A stretch of DNA of 56,892 bases from Bacillota bacterium (lineage in GTDB: Bacteria; Bacillota; Clostridia; Christensenellales; Aristaeellaceae). The number at the start of each line of letters is the position of its first letter. Position 1 is the first letter of the stretch. The notes beneath the pieces were generated by a model, which saw nothing but the letters and a program-made list of their open reading frames with translations, was not told the DNA's origin and made no database searches. Made by a program: the position numbers and the translations under genes. The stretch spans positions 1-56,892 of the forward strand of contig JAEZJP010000285.1 of the NCBI GenBank assembly GCA_023415715.1. Reading direction: 5' to 3'. Positions 26,684 through 34,974 of the stretch are shown here, in pieces.

Positions 26684-28450
26684 TTGGATTATCAAACGGC
26701 ACAGTTCAAGCTCCATGAGGCACTCGTACTGACCAACGATATACTTACACAGTTTGGCTCCAGGCAAAGCGATCTTGCGGAAATCCGCGACAGCCTGGAT
26801 GTGATCCGCGAAAAGCGCTTTGTTCTGGCGGTGGTGGGGGATTTCAAACGCGGAAAGACAAGCCTGATCAACGCATTGTTGGGTTCCTCCATACTTCCGA
26901 CGGATGTAAAGCCCACAACAGCCGCCGTCAACCGCATCACATATGGCGTTATGGCACGGGCATCCATTCTGTTTAAGGATGGCAGCCGGGAGGTATTGCC
27001 AAGCGTATCAGTTCTTGCTGATTATGTAACGAAGCTGGATTCGGAAAAAGCTTCTGTTGCCTCCAATGTGCAGGAGGCTATTTTGGAGTATCCTGCCATG
27101 CTGTGCATCAACCATGTCGACATTGTGGACACTCCGGGCCTTGGCGACGAGAATGATATGACGGCCATTACATTATCCGCATTGGATACGGTGGATGCCG
27201 CCATTGTGACCATCATGGCCACATCGCCGTTCAGCGAAACGGAAGCAGCAATGGTTGGTGAAGTCATTGCATGTGACAAGATCCACCTGCTTGTCTTCGT
27301 CGTGTCGTGCATCGATTTGATATCTCCGGAAGACCAGGACCGCCTGCTTCAGGTGATCAGGGAACGCGTTACAGTCATGGTTCCGGAATACATGGAGAAA
27401 AAGTATGGGGAGAAGCGGCCGGAACTCATAAAAAAGGCGGAGGATATCCTTCGTGAATTTCATTTGTTCGGTGTTTCCGCAAAGCAGGCCTTGCGTTCAT
27501 TTACAGCCAATGATCAAAGCCTGCTTGAAAAAAGCCGCTTTGATACGTTCAAAAATGAACTGATGGCGGTGGTTACGGCTAACCAGGGGAAAAGCGCGAT
27601 CAGAAAGGCCAATGAGGTATTGAAAAAGGGCATTGCCCATATTTATGAGGCTGCAGCCAAGCTAAAGGAAGCGCCGCAGTGTGATACAGACGATTCCCGG
27701 AGAGAGCTTCAGCAAATCATGTGCGATTATGATGAAAAGGAGCGGAAGATCCTTTCCACATGGATTCAAATCAGTGGAAAGCTTATAGGCAGCAAGCGGC
27801 CGGAATTGGAAAACCAGGATAAGGAATTGAGAAAGATTTTTTTGCAGGAATTGGGAAAGCTGCGCAGCGCCGAAAAAAAGGAAGTAAACAATGCACTGAC
27901 CGCCGCAGGGCTTACCGCCAACCGTGCCATGCAGGATTATATGAAAAAGCTGCTTAACGAGTTTGCGTCAAGCTTTGAGGAGGCGGCCATCGTACCGTGG
28001 CGGGAACTTCATCTTTCACTGTGCAATAGGCTTGCGCCTTATGTGGACAATGAGCCGCTCATAGCGGATGCCCTCCGTCAACTGGAGCGGTTCGATATAA
28101 ATGACGTGCAACTGGATGTACGCTTTGCCTGGGCCGATGCGCTGATGATGCAAAAAAACGGCGGAGGTTCCATGGAACTGATCCGGCATGTAGACCGGGT
28201 AATCAAGCAATCACTGTCATCCTGCATCAAACGGCTGGAAGAGGAATTGAAACGGTACGAGGAACAGCTTCGAACGCTGGCGGGGGATGAGGCGCCTTTG
28301 CACACGCGCTTTTTAAACGAAGTGCAATCGCATAAAAAGCGCCGGGCGCAGTACAGGCAGGAATTCCTGGGGCAGCAGCTTGACACCCTTGCACCTAAGT
28401 TGCAAAAGGCGGAGGCGGAATGCACGGAGATTGAAGCCATGTATAAATGA
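26684..28450 (+). CDS. Dynamin-like GTPase 1 (no membrane paddle)
   Basis: About 588 residues. I prefer TTG 26684, with GGAG 9 nt upstream; ATG 26675 and ATG 26648 are in frame but badly placed relative to it. GTPase motifs: G1 GDFKRGKTS (52-60), G2 region TDVKPTTAAVNRITY, G3 DTPGLGDEN (Asp149), and G4 read as SCID (208-211) rather than the usual T/NKxD. The C-terminal half is long helical stalk (many Glu, Lys, Leu) with no hydrophobic hairpin. This is the bacterial dynamin-like family, large GTPases that remodel or tether membranes. A second dynamin-like gene follows at 29062; paired, unequal DLPs are known (Campylobacter DLP1/DLP2, Bacillus DynA halves). The lack of a paddle suggests it works through its partner. 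Confidence 0.88.
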   Translation: MDYQTAQFKLHEALVLTNDILTQFGSRQSDLAEIRDSLDVIREKRFVLAVVGDFKRGKTSLINALLGSSILPTDVKPTTAAVNRITYGVMARASILFKDGSREVLPSVSVLADYVTKLDSEKASVASNVQEAILEYPAMLCINHVDIVDTPGLGDENDMTAITLSALDTVDAAIVTIMATSPFSETEAAMVGEVIACDKIHLLVFVVSCIDLISPEDQDRLLQVIRERVTVMVPEYMEKKYGEKRPELIKKAEDILREFHLFGVSAKQALRSFTANDQSLLEKSRFDTFKNELMAVVTANQGKSAIRKANEVLKKGIAHIYEAAAKLKEAPQCDTDDSRRELQQIMCDYDEKERKILSTWIQISGKLIGSKRPELENQDKELRKIFLQELGKLRSAEKKEVNNALTAAGLTANRAMQDYMKKLLNEFASSFEEAAIVPWRELHLSLCNRLAPYVDNEPLIADALRQLERFDINDVQLDVRFAWADALMMQKNGGGSMELIRHVDRVIKQSLSSCIKRLEEELKRYEEQLRTLAGDEAPLHTRFLNEVQSHKKRRAQYRQEFLGQQLDTLAPKLQKAEAECTEIEAMYK

Positions 28451-28526
28451 CATTGTTTTTCGCAGCAATAACATTTGCCTTGGTGAAGCGATACAAAAGT
28501 TAGTAATAAACAAAAGGAGACTTGTT

Positions 28527-29003
28527 ATGACTTGTCCTGCTTGCCAGAATACCCTCAAAAACGGGGATGCTTTCTGCTCCAAATGCGGCACCAAGATACA
28601 TCCCGCAGATCCTGCTTCCTCCGTTGCAAAAGTTACCTGCTCCGCCTGTGGCGCCAAGCTGGATATCGGGCAGGTTTTTTGCCCCCAATGCGGTAACCAG
28701 CAAAGCAGAACGGCAGATACAGAAAAGCCGCGTAACACCAAGTTTACGAACAAACCCCTCAACACGTCCGGCGTAGACAAAAATTTGAAAATGGCCAAAT
28801 TCTATGCCTACTTTTCCTTTATTCCTTTTTACGGGATCTTTGCAATGATCGGCACATACACCCTCCTGCGGCGGACAAAGAACAGCGGGCATTTTGAGAC
28901 ATGGCATCAAAAAGGCTATGATGAGAGTCTCAAGCTTCTGAAAATATCGCTGGCCGTGCAGAGCGTCCTTATTTTCATTGTATTGATGGTTTCCATGGGA
29001 TGA
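28527..29003 (+). CDS. Double zinc-ribbon membrane protein
   Basis: 158 residues from ATG 28527, with AAGGAGA 6 nt upstream; the frame is open further 5' but without a start signal. Two zinc ribbons: Cys3/Cys6/Cys17/Cys20 (CPACQNTL...CSKC) and Cys38/Cys41/Cys52/Cys55 (CSACGAKL...CPQC). A polar linker of about 25 residues follows, then two hydrophobic stretches (about 90-115, FYAYFSFIPFYGIFAMIGTY, and about 140-157). It lies between the two dynamin-like genes with short gaps, so it probably belongs to their complex as a membrane adaptor. Zinc-ribbon membrane proteins of this type are common and poorly understood; the partner cannot be named from sequence. Confidence 0.8.
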   Translation: MTCPACQNTLKNGDAFCSKCGTKIHPADPASSVAKVTCSACGAKLDIGQVFCPQCGNQQSRTADTEKPRNTKFTNKPLNTSGVDKNLKMAKFYAYFSFIPFYGIFAMIGTYTLLRRTKNSGHFETWHQKGYDESLKLLKISLAVQSVLIFIVLMVSMG

Positions 29004-29061
29004 TATTTGCGGCTTTCTTTTGTTTCATTTTTCATACAAGTGATGGAAAGGATGTGCTCGT

Positions 29062-31194
29062 ATGACCCAGGCCTCTTTCTCTTCGCTGGTAACCTATAAA
29101 AAGACCATATCCGATCTGGAAATGGACCTGCATCAGCTTGGTAATTTTGCCAGGGAGCTGAACCTTGACGGCAGCGCCGAATCCGTGGACAAGTTGCTTG
29201 GCCGCGTTAAGGACGATAATTTCAATGTGGCCGTTACAGGCGAATTCAAACGGGGAAAGTCAACGCTGATCAACGCGCTGCTTGGCGAAAAAATACTGCC
29301 GGCGGATGTGACGCCTACAACCGCCACCATCAACCGCATCACGTACAGCCCGGCGAAATTGGTAAAGGTCTTTTTCAAGGACGGTACCGAGGATCAGATC
29401 GATATCAGTGAGTTATCCCGGTATGTTACCATGCTGGACAAGGATTCGAAAAAGACTGCCGAGTCGGTTCAGGAGGCGGTGATCTATTATCCAACTAACT
29501 ATTGCCGCAACAATGTGGATATCATTGATACGCCGGGCCTGAACGACAATGAGTTCATGACCCAGGTCACGCTGTCCATTCTTCCCAAGGTGGATGCTAC
29601 CCTGTTTGTGGTGATGGCTGGTTCGCCGCTTTCCCAGTACGAAAGCGATTTTCTGGAAAACAAGCTTTTAAGCAGCGATGTGGGGCGTGTCATATTCGTT
29701 GTAACGCGCATGGACAACTATACGCCCGATGAGCAGCAAAGGATTCTTCAAAATATAAGGGAGCGGATCGAGGAGCATCTTGTGGCCCACGCAAGGGCCG
29801 TCATGGGGGAAGATTCGCCGGCATTTGAAAGTTTTCAGCGGAAGCTTGGGGATATACGCATCGTAGGCGTATCCTCCAGGCAGGCATTGGACGCCAAGGC
29901 AAAAGGCGATGAGGCCCTGCTGAAGGAAAGCAATTTCCCAAACTTTGAAACCATGCTGAATGAGTTTCTGACCACCGAGCGCGGCGTTGTGATATTGGAT
30001 CAGCTCACCAATAAGCTTCTGTCTGTTTCCGGCGAAATTGCCCGCACCATATCCATGTATCTGAACGCGGTTAAGATGGATGAGTCAGAGTTTTTGGATA
30101 AACACAATCATGCCATGACTGAGATTGAAAAGACCCGGGCGCAGAAAATGCAGGAGCTGAAAAAAATACAGGAAGCGGCCGATCAGGCATACACCCTGGC
30201 GCTCGGCGTAGGCTCCGACTATTGGAATACGCTGCTGAAAAAAGCGGAAAGCATTGTTGGCGATGAACCGATAGCGGCCTCTGAGCTGAAGGATGACAAG
30301 ATCGCAGCACTGTGCGCAAGGCTTCATCAAAAGATCCGCGGCATGATGGAAAACGAAGGGCGTATCCAGGTGGAGCGCATCAACTCCATTGTGACTGACT
30401 GCCTTGGCAAGGAATACAGCCGCCTGGCTGCCTTTGATGAGGAACTGACGGATAGGCTGCACCAAATTCAGGAAAGCTTCACCGTCAAAAGGGATGATTC
30501 ATCGGCAAAAGACTATAAGCTGGCCAAGGTGATCGGTGCCCTCACATATGGTATGGGCGGCGGTATGCTGCTGGGATACAAAACCGCCGGCTGGAAGGGC
30601 GCGGCAGCCAGCGGTGCGGCCGGACTGGCTACCGCGCTGGCGTCGGATGTTATTTTCACTTCCATACTGACGGCGGTGGGCGTTACGTTATCGCTGCCGC
30701 TGGCGCTTGTGATCATGGGTGTTGCCGGCATATTCGGTGCTTTCGGCGGCAAAAAAGTGTCGGAGTTGTTCAAGGGCAAGGCGCATGTGGAAAAGTTCAA
30801 GGAAGATTACTGCTTGAGGCTGAGAGAAGAATTTGCCACAATGTCCAAGGATGACGATATCGGCCAGAAGATTCGTGATTTTGTGAACCAGGCCTTTGGT
30901 GAGCTGAAAAACAATCTGGGCGATGAAACGGAGCGCGCGCTAATGGACGTGGAGACGACGCTAACCCGGCTGAAGGTTGATTTTGCGCAGAATCAGCAGA
31001 CCATTGAGCGGAACAAGATTCTTTATCAGCAGATTCTGGACAGCCTTACGCCCATCTCCCGGAGGGCTGCCGGGATCCAGCATGAGCTGAATGCCTTGCT
31101 GGGCATTGAGGACAGCCTGGGGGAAGAGGCAGCGGACGAAGAAATGTACACAACTCCCGATAGCCAGGAAACAGGGTTTGTGCTGCAAGGCTGA
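29062..31194 (+). CDS. Dynamin-like GTPase 2 (with hydrophobic paddle)
   Basis: 710 residues, ATG 29062 with GAAAGGA 9 nt upstream. G1 GEFKRGKST (60-68), G2 region ADVTPTTATINRITY, G3 DTPGLNDNE (Asp156), G4 TRMD (215-218). A long helical stalk is interrupted at about 489-570 by a hydrophobic, Gly/Ala-rich stretch (GAAASGAAGLATALASDVIF, then LSLPLALVIMGVAGIFGAF), the expected membrane-inserting paddle of bacterial dynamins. A second stalk part follows (KKVSELFKGKAHVEKF), and the tail is acidic. It is similar to GTPase 1 in the G domain, indicating an old duplication. Together they could assemble on the inner face of the cytoplasmic membrane and bend, fuse or seal it using GTP. Confidence 0.92.
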   Translation: MTQASFSSLVTYKKTISDLEMDLHQLGNFARELNLDGSAESVDKLLGRVKDDNFNVAVTGEFKRGKSTLINALLGEKILPADVTPTTATINRITYSPAKLVKVFFKDGTEDQIDISELSRYVTMLDKDSKKTAESVQEAVIYYPTNYCRNNVDIIDTPGLNDNEFMTQVTLSILPKVDATLFVVMAGSPLSQYESDFLENKLLSSDVGRVIFVVTRMDNYTPDEQQRILQNIRERIEEHLVAHARAVMGEDSPAFESFQRKLGDIRIVGVSSRQALDAKAKGDEALLKESNFPNFETMLNEFLTTERGVVILDQLTNKLLSVSGEIARTISMYLNAVKMDESEFLDKHNHAMTEIEKTRAQKMQELKKIQEAADQAYTLALGVGSDYWNTLLKKAESIVGDEPIAASELKDDKIAALCARLHQKIRGMMENEGRIQVERINSIVTDCLGKEYSRLAAFDEELTDRLHQIQESFTVKRDDSSAKDYKLAKVIGALTYGMGGGMLLGYKTAGWKGAAASGAAGLATALASDVIFTSILTAVGVTLSLPLALVIMGVAGIFGAFGGKKVSELFKGKAHVEKFKEDYCLRLREEFATMSKDDDIGQKIRDFVNQAFGELKNNLGDETERALMDVETTLTRLKVDFAQNQQTIERNKILYQQILDSLTPISRRAAGIQHELNALLGIEDSLGEEAADEEMYTTPDSQETGFVLQG

Positions 31195-31202
31195 TTGCGG
31201 CG

Positions 31203-31234
31203 CCCCCGCCGGCCTCCCTCCGGGCCGGCGGGGG
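31203..31234 (+). other. Very strong GC stem-loop inside the dynamin operon
   Basis: Arms CCCCCGCCGGCC (31203-31214) and GGCCGGCGGGGG (31223-31234) form a perfect 12-bp G-C stem with an 8-nt loop, 8 nt after the GTPase 2 stop. No T-run follows, so it is not a standard terminator. It probably protects the upstream transcript end or lowers expression of the genes downstream. Confidence 0.65.
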
Positions 31235-31273
31235 AATAGAAGGCATGGAATACCGATATGAAGGTGAAAAACA

Positions 31274-32101
31274 ATGGCAGCCATACGTGATATATACCAA
31301 TCAAAAAAGGACAAGCTTCATTCGGAACTGTCTGAATGCAAAGACATAACGGCGGCCGCGGATGAAGCGATGGCTTTTATGGATTCTCTTCTGCAATCCT
31401 ATATTACGCAGGAGCCAAACGCACTGGCACGGCAGGAGGCCAGGAGATCCCTTTCATTTGGGAAGGCTGTATTGACCTGTCTGTACTGCGCAAGCAGAGT
31501 GAAAATAATTGCTGTACCGGAAAAAACATATCAAACCAATGATGCTTTGGATATTAAAACACTCAAGCGGTTTAGTCCGGCCATCCTTAGTTTGCTTTTG
31601 ACGGCGGCACTACTCGCGGGCGGAAATTTCTGGCTGATTCTTCTAAGCACCGCTGCATCCGCTGCCTGCGTGTGGCAGAATCTTCAAAAAGCCGCGAAAA
31701 CCGAATACTCGCAGCCCAAAGCGCGAGGAATCGTCCAAGTCAATGTCCCTGAGCTTTGCGAAAAGATAGAGCACATTTGTGTTTTGGCCGACCAAAATAT
31801 CAGCAGTCTTTCCGCTCATGGCGCGGAGAATGAGACCATTGAATGGACACAGCTGCAATACCAGTCCGTTCAGGCGCTTTGGGAAGCGGGGCATGTGCAG
31901 GATGGCGATTATGCCCTAAAATCCATTGCACCTCTTTTGGAAGAACTGCAACGGCAGGGTGTGGAAATGATGACAATAACCACAGAAAACAGGCAATATT
32001 TTGATTGCCTGCCCGGTATAGAAAAGGATGATACCATCAGGCCTGCCATGAAAAAGGGAAACAGGCTGCTGGCAAGAGGCCAGGCAACCATCGGCATGTG
32101 A
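31274..32101 (+). CDS. Unknown membrane protein of the dynamin operon
   Basis: 275 residues, ATG 31274. I do not recognise the family. Visible features: a helical, charged N-terminal 70 residues (KKDKLHSELSECKDITAAAD), then two adjacent hydrophobic segments at about 100-137 (ILSLLLTAALLAGGNFWLIL and LLSTAASAACVW), and a 140-residue C-terminal soluble part with helices (VNVPELCEKIEHICVLADQN) ending in DDTIRPAMKKGNRLLARGQA. The two-helix hairpin suggests that both ends face the cytoplasm. It lies between GTPase 2 and the Hsp70-like gene (23 nt), so a shared function at the membrane is likely. Confidence 0.7.
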   Translation: MAAIRDIYQSKKDKLHSELSECKDITAAADEAMAFMDSLLQSYITQEPNALARQEARRSLSFGKAVLTCLYCASRVKIIAVPEKTYQTNDALDIKTLKRFSPAILSLLLTAALLAGGNFWLILLSTAASAACVWQNLQKAAKTEYSQPKARGIVQVNVPELCEKIEHICVLADQNISSLSAHGAENETIEWTQLQYQSVQALWEAGHVQDGDYALKSIAPLLEELQRQGVEMMTITTENRQYFDCLPGIEKDDTIRPAMKKGNRLLARGQATIGM

Positions 32102-32124
32102 ATTGACAATAGGAGAGTATGTAG

Positions 32125-34071
32125 GTGACAGATTTCAAAAGCGCTTTGTTTGACTTTTATGGTCTGGACCTGGGCGATGGGGAAACGGCGATTGCCTGGA
32201 CACGCCAGGGAAGCACTGTTCCGCCCGCGATCCTTGAAGTTCGCGGAACGAAGAATATACTGACGGCTTTGGGGCTCAATCATCTGGGCCAGTATTTTAT
32301 CGGGGAAGAAGCCTATCAAATATCTGATCTTCACCACCTGCATCTTAGGTTCAAGAGCCGGTTTTTATCACAGCCCAAGGAAGCCTCGGAGTGCATCGAA
32401 GCCTTTGCACGCACACTTTTGTCCCATTTGCTAAGCGAAAAGCGTATTAACGACATGGATGCGGCCAAATTTTATATCGGATGCCCGTCGGGATGGAATG
32501 ATGATACAAGGAACAGATACGCCCGGTTGTTTGAGCAGGCAGGCTACAGAAATGTGAAAATGGTCAGCGAATCCCGTGCTGCCTTTTTATATTCGCGGGA
32601 AAGCGGCCAGTTGCACATTTCCGGTGACGTGATGGACGGACCGGCACTGATCATCGACGCGGGTTCCTCGACCACGGATTACACCTATGTATCCCAATTG
32701 GCGGAAAAACAGCTTTACGACAGCGGAGAGGTAATGTTGGGGGCCGGCCTGATTGACCAAATGCTATGGCAAATTAATTTGAACAAGCAAAAAGATGCGG
32801 AAAAGCTGAAAAACCTGTTCCGCCAGTATCCCCAGTGGAATACCCGCTGCGAAATGGAAGCAAGAAGGGTCAAGGAAAGATATTTCAACGCCCAGAACAA
32901 CGGATACACCCACATGGCCAACATAGAATCCTCAGTACGGCTTTACTGCACTAATCCCGCGGCTCATGTGGATATCGTTTGCAACGACGCCATGATGAAA
33001 ACCATACTGAACACGCCCATCCCGGAACTGAAAGGCATCAGTTACCTGCAGGCGTATCAGAAATCCCTGGAAAGCATCAGGCAGGCACTTCATAGCGATT
33101 CGCCTCACGTCATTTTGATGACCGGCGGAGCGTCCAGAATGCGCTTTGTGCGGGAGATTGCAACCGAAGTCTTTCCCGAAGCGACTCTGGTATATGGCAA
33201 CGAACCTGAATTCGCCATCGCCCGAGGCCTTTGCCATGCGCTGCGCATGGAGGAAGGCGTTGCGGGTTTCCATGAGTCTGTTGAAGAATTGATCAAATCC
33301 CAAAAAGTCAACCGGGTCGTTGAAAATGCGCTCAAGCCTCTTTTTTCAATGCTGTCGGAGCCGATTGTGGAGGCTGTGATTGAGCGGGTAGCCAAGCCTG
33401 CCCTTTCGCATTGGAAAGAGGGACAGATTCGAACGCTGAACGGCATAAGCAATGAGATGATGGTTCAAAGCGAATCATTTCTTCAAAGTGATGAAATGAA
33501 GGAATTGCTTGCGCCTTATGTGGCGCAATGGCTGGAAGGGCTGCGTGTGCAGATGGAGACGCTGACCAACCCCATCTGTGATGCTTTTCATTTGCCCAGA
33601 ACATCGCTGCGGCTGACGGGTTTGGCATTGCTGCCCGACAACATCAGGATAGGCGAATATAAAGTGATCAATTTTTCGCAGATCAAGCTGATTCTTGATG
33701 TGATCATCGCGACGGTCACCGCGGTTCTGGCCGGGGGCGCGCAGACGGCACTGCTGGCTACCGGCCCTCTGGGTTTGGTGATTGGGTTTGTGGTAGGTCT
33801 TGTCGTTGCCTTCCTTGGAACAAAAATGGCGGAAAAGTATGTGATGGATGCCAATATCCCCACGGCGGTCCGTAAATTGATCCCAATGAAAGTATTTTAC
33901 AAGCAATTGGAAAACAAAAAAGGCGATCTTTCAAAGAGCACATATATCCATCTGGCCGGCGAGGTGGATAAGCAGTCAACCGCTATAAGGCAGATGACCG
34001 ATAATATCGCTAAGTCCATAGAGCAGCAATTGACGGCTGAAATGGAAAAAGCCATTCTGCTCATCCGCTGA
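32125..34071 (+). CDS. Hsp70/actin-fold ATPase with C-terminal hydrophobic region
   Basis: 648 residues from GTG 32125, with AGGAG 9 nt upstream. The nucleotide-binding fold of the Hsp70/actin family is visible: phosphate-1 GLDLGDGE (13-20), phosphate-2 LIIDAGSSTTDYTYV (Asp178, Gly180) and the adenosine motif LMTGGASRMRFV (about 331-342). The normal substrate-binding beta domain of DnaK is absent. Instead, about 180 residues of helix lead to a hydrophobic stretch at about 521-570 (IKLILDVIIATVTAVLAGGA and PLGLVIGFVVGLVVAFLG), then a Lys-rich helical tail. It may anchor at the membrane and use ATP to act on the dynamin pair or on clients. Not DnaK; the closest type is the uncharacterised Hsp70-like proteins found in gene clusters. 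Confidence 0.85.
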   Translation: MTDFKSALFDFYGLDLGDGETAIAWTRQGSTVPPAILEVRGTKNILTALGLNHLGQYFIGEEAYQISDLHHLHLRFKSRFLSQPKEASECIEAFARTLLSHLLSEKRINDMDAAKFYIGCPSGWNDDTRNRYARLFEQAGYRNVKMVSESRAAFLYSRESGQLHISGDVMDGPALIIDAGSSTTDYTYVSQLAEKQLYDSGEVMLGAGLIDQMLWQINLNKQKDAEKLKNLFRQYPQWNTRCEMEARRVKERYFNAQNNGYTHMANIESSVRLYCTNPAAHVDIVCNDAMMKTILNTPIPELKGISYLQAYQKSLESIRQALHSDSPHVILMTGGASRMRFVREIATEVFPEATLVYGNEPEFAIARGLCHALRMEEGVAGFHESVEELIKSQKVNRVVENALKPLFSMLSEPIVEAVIERVAKPALSHWKEGQIRTLNGISNEMMVQSESFLQSDEMKELLAPYVAQWLEGLRVQMETLTNPICDAFHLPRTSLRLTGLALLPDNIRIGEYKVINFSQIKLILDVIIATVTAVLAGGAQTALLATGPLGLVIGFVVGLVVAFLGTKMAEKYVMDANIPTAVRKLIPMKVFYKQLENKKGDLSKSTYIHLAGEVDKQSTAIRQMTDNIAKSIEQQLTAEMEKAILLIR

Positions 34072-34124
34072 AATGAATTTTCGGGGAAATTGCATTTGCC
34101 ATATCGAAAGAAGAGGTGGGAAGG

Positions 34125-34628
34125 ATGAAGGTTGCCAGGGAATATTGGGGATTGATGAAAACCGCCATCATTGCCGCAACCGCGGCGGGGCCAATAGGCG
34201 CGATTCCGGGCGCGGGCATTGCGGATGCGGCGGCCTTGGGTACGATTTGGACGACGCTTACGGTTGCCATATGTAAAAGGGCAGGCAAACCCCTGAGCGG
34301 CGACGCTGCCAAGAGCTTTGTTACGGCTAGTGTAACAGGCGCCGGCGCCTATTATATAGGTTGCAAGGTCGCTTCGTGGATCCTTTTTCTCGTGCCGTTT
34401 TTTGGTCAGCTGGGCGCCATCGGCATCAGCAGCGCCGCAAACGCCATATTCACTTACCGGTTTGGTTATTCCATACTCAAACTGATTGAGAAGAACGCTG
34501 TCGACAGCGGTAATGTAACAGAAATGGCAAAAGTGGCACTGGGCCTCATGTGCAAATTCCCGTCGGTAGAAGAAATCATGGAAATCGTTCAGATCACAAA
34601 GTACACGGCGCAGGAAAAGGTATCCTAA
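34125..34628 (+). CDS. DUF697-like hydrophobic protein
   Basis: 167 residues from ATG 34125, with AGAGGTGGG upstream. Two long hydrophobic Gly/Ala-rich stretches: TAIIAATAAGPIGAIPGAGI with IADAAALGTIWTTLTVAI, and SVTGAGAYYIGCKVASWILF with LVPFFGQLGAIGISSAANAI. The 'A(I/L)PGAxIADAxAL...ALxxTLxxAI' pattern resembles DUF697/YcjF-type domains, which occur next to or fused with GTPases. The tail is amphipathic (KFPSVEEIMEIVQITKYTAQ). It is 53 nt after the Hsp70-like gene, same strand. Likely a membrane component of the same system. Family assignment is moderate. Confidence 0.65.
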   Translation: MKVAREYWGLMKTAIIAATAAGPIGAIPGAGIADAAALGTIWTTLTVAICKRAGKPLSGDAAKSFVTASVTGAGAYYIGCKVASWILFLVPFFGQLGAIGISSAANAIFTYRFGYSILKLIEKNAVDSGNVTEMAKVALGLMCKFPSVEEIMEIVQITKYTAQEKVS

Positions 34629-34704
34629 GCCGCCGCATCGTTCAAATTGCATGGGCAACGCATGGCATAGCGCATGCAAAAAGCCGTGAAAAGGGGAATC
34701 GAGC

Positions 34705-34893
34705 TTGTTGAAAGCCGGAAAAGCCGCGCTTAAGCTGGCAGGGACGGTCGTCAAAGTATTGCTGACCCCGGAAAATGAGCAAAAGGTCAGATGCATCAAT
34801 ACAGACTATGATCCTTACTATTCCGACTCGCCTCACCAACTGAAGCTGAATGATGTCTATACAATTGATCATACGAATCTGAATCGTTTATAA
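34705..34893 (+). CDS. Possible small protein at the end of the dynamin operon
   Basis: 62 residues starting TTG 34705 (or TTG 34708), with AAGGGG 8-11 nt upstream. Basic amphipathic N-terminus (KAGKAALKLAGTVVKVLL), then a polar part with CINTDYDPYYSDSPHQLKLN. No known family. It lies 76 nt after the DUF697-like gene on the same strand; the ribosome site and protein-like composition support it, but it could be chance. Confidence 0.4.
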   Translation: MLKAGKAALKLAGTVVKVLLTPENEQKVRCINTDYDPYYSDSPHQLKLNDVYTIDHTNLNRL

Positions 34894-34974
34894 CGTACAT
34901 TTGCCTAAAAGAAATTGATGGCGCTTACAATTCGGTGCGGTTTGAATATATGAAGCCGTAAGCTCGCATGCGCC

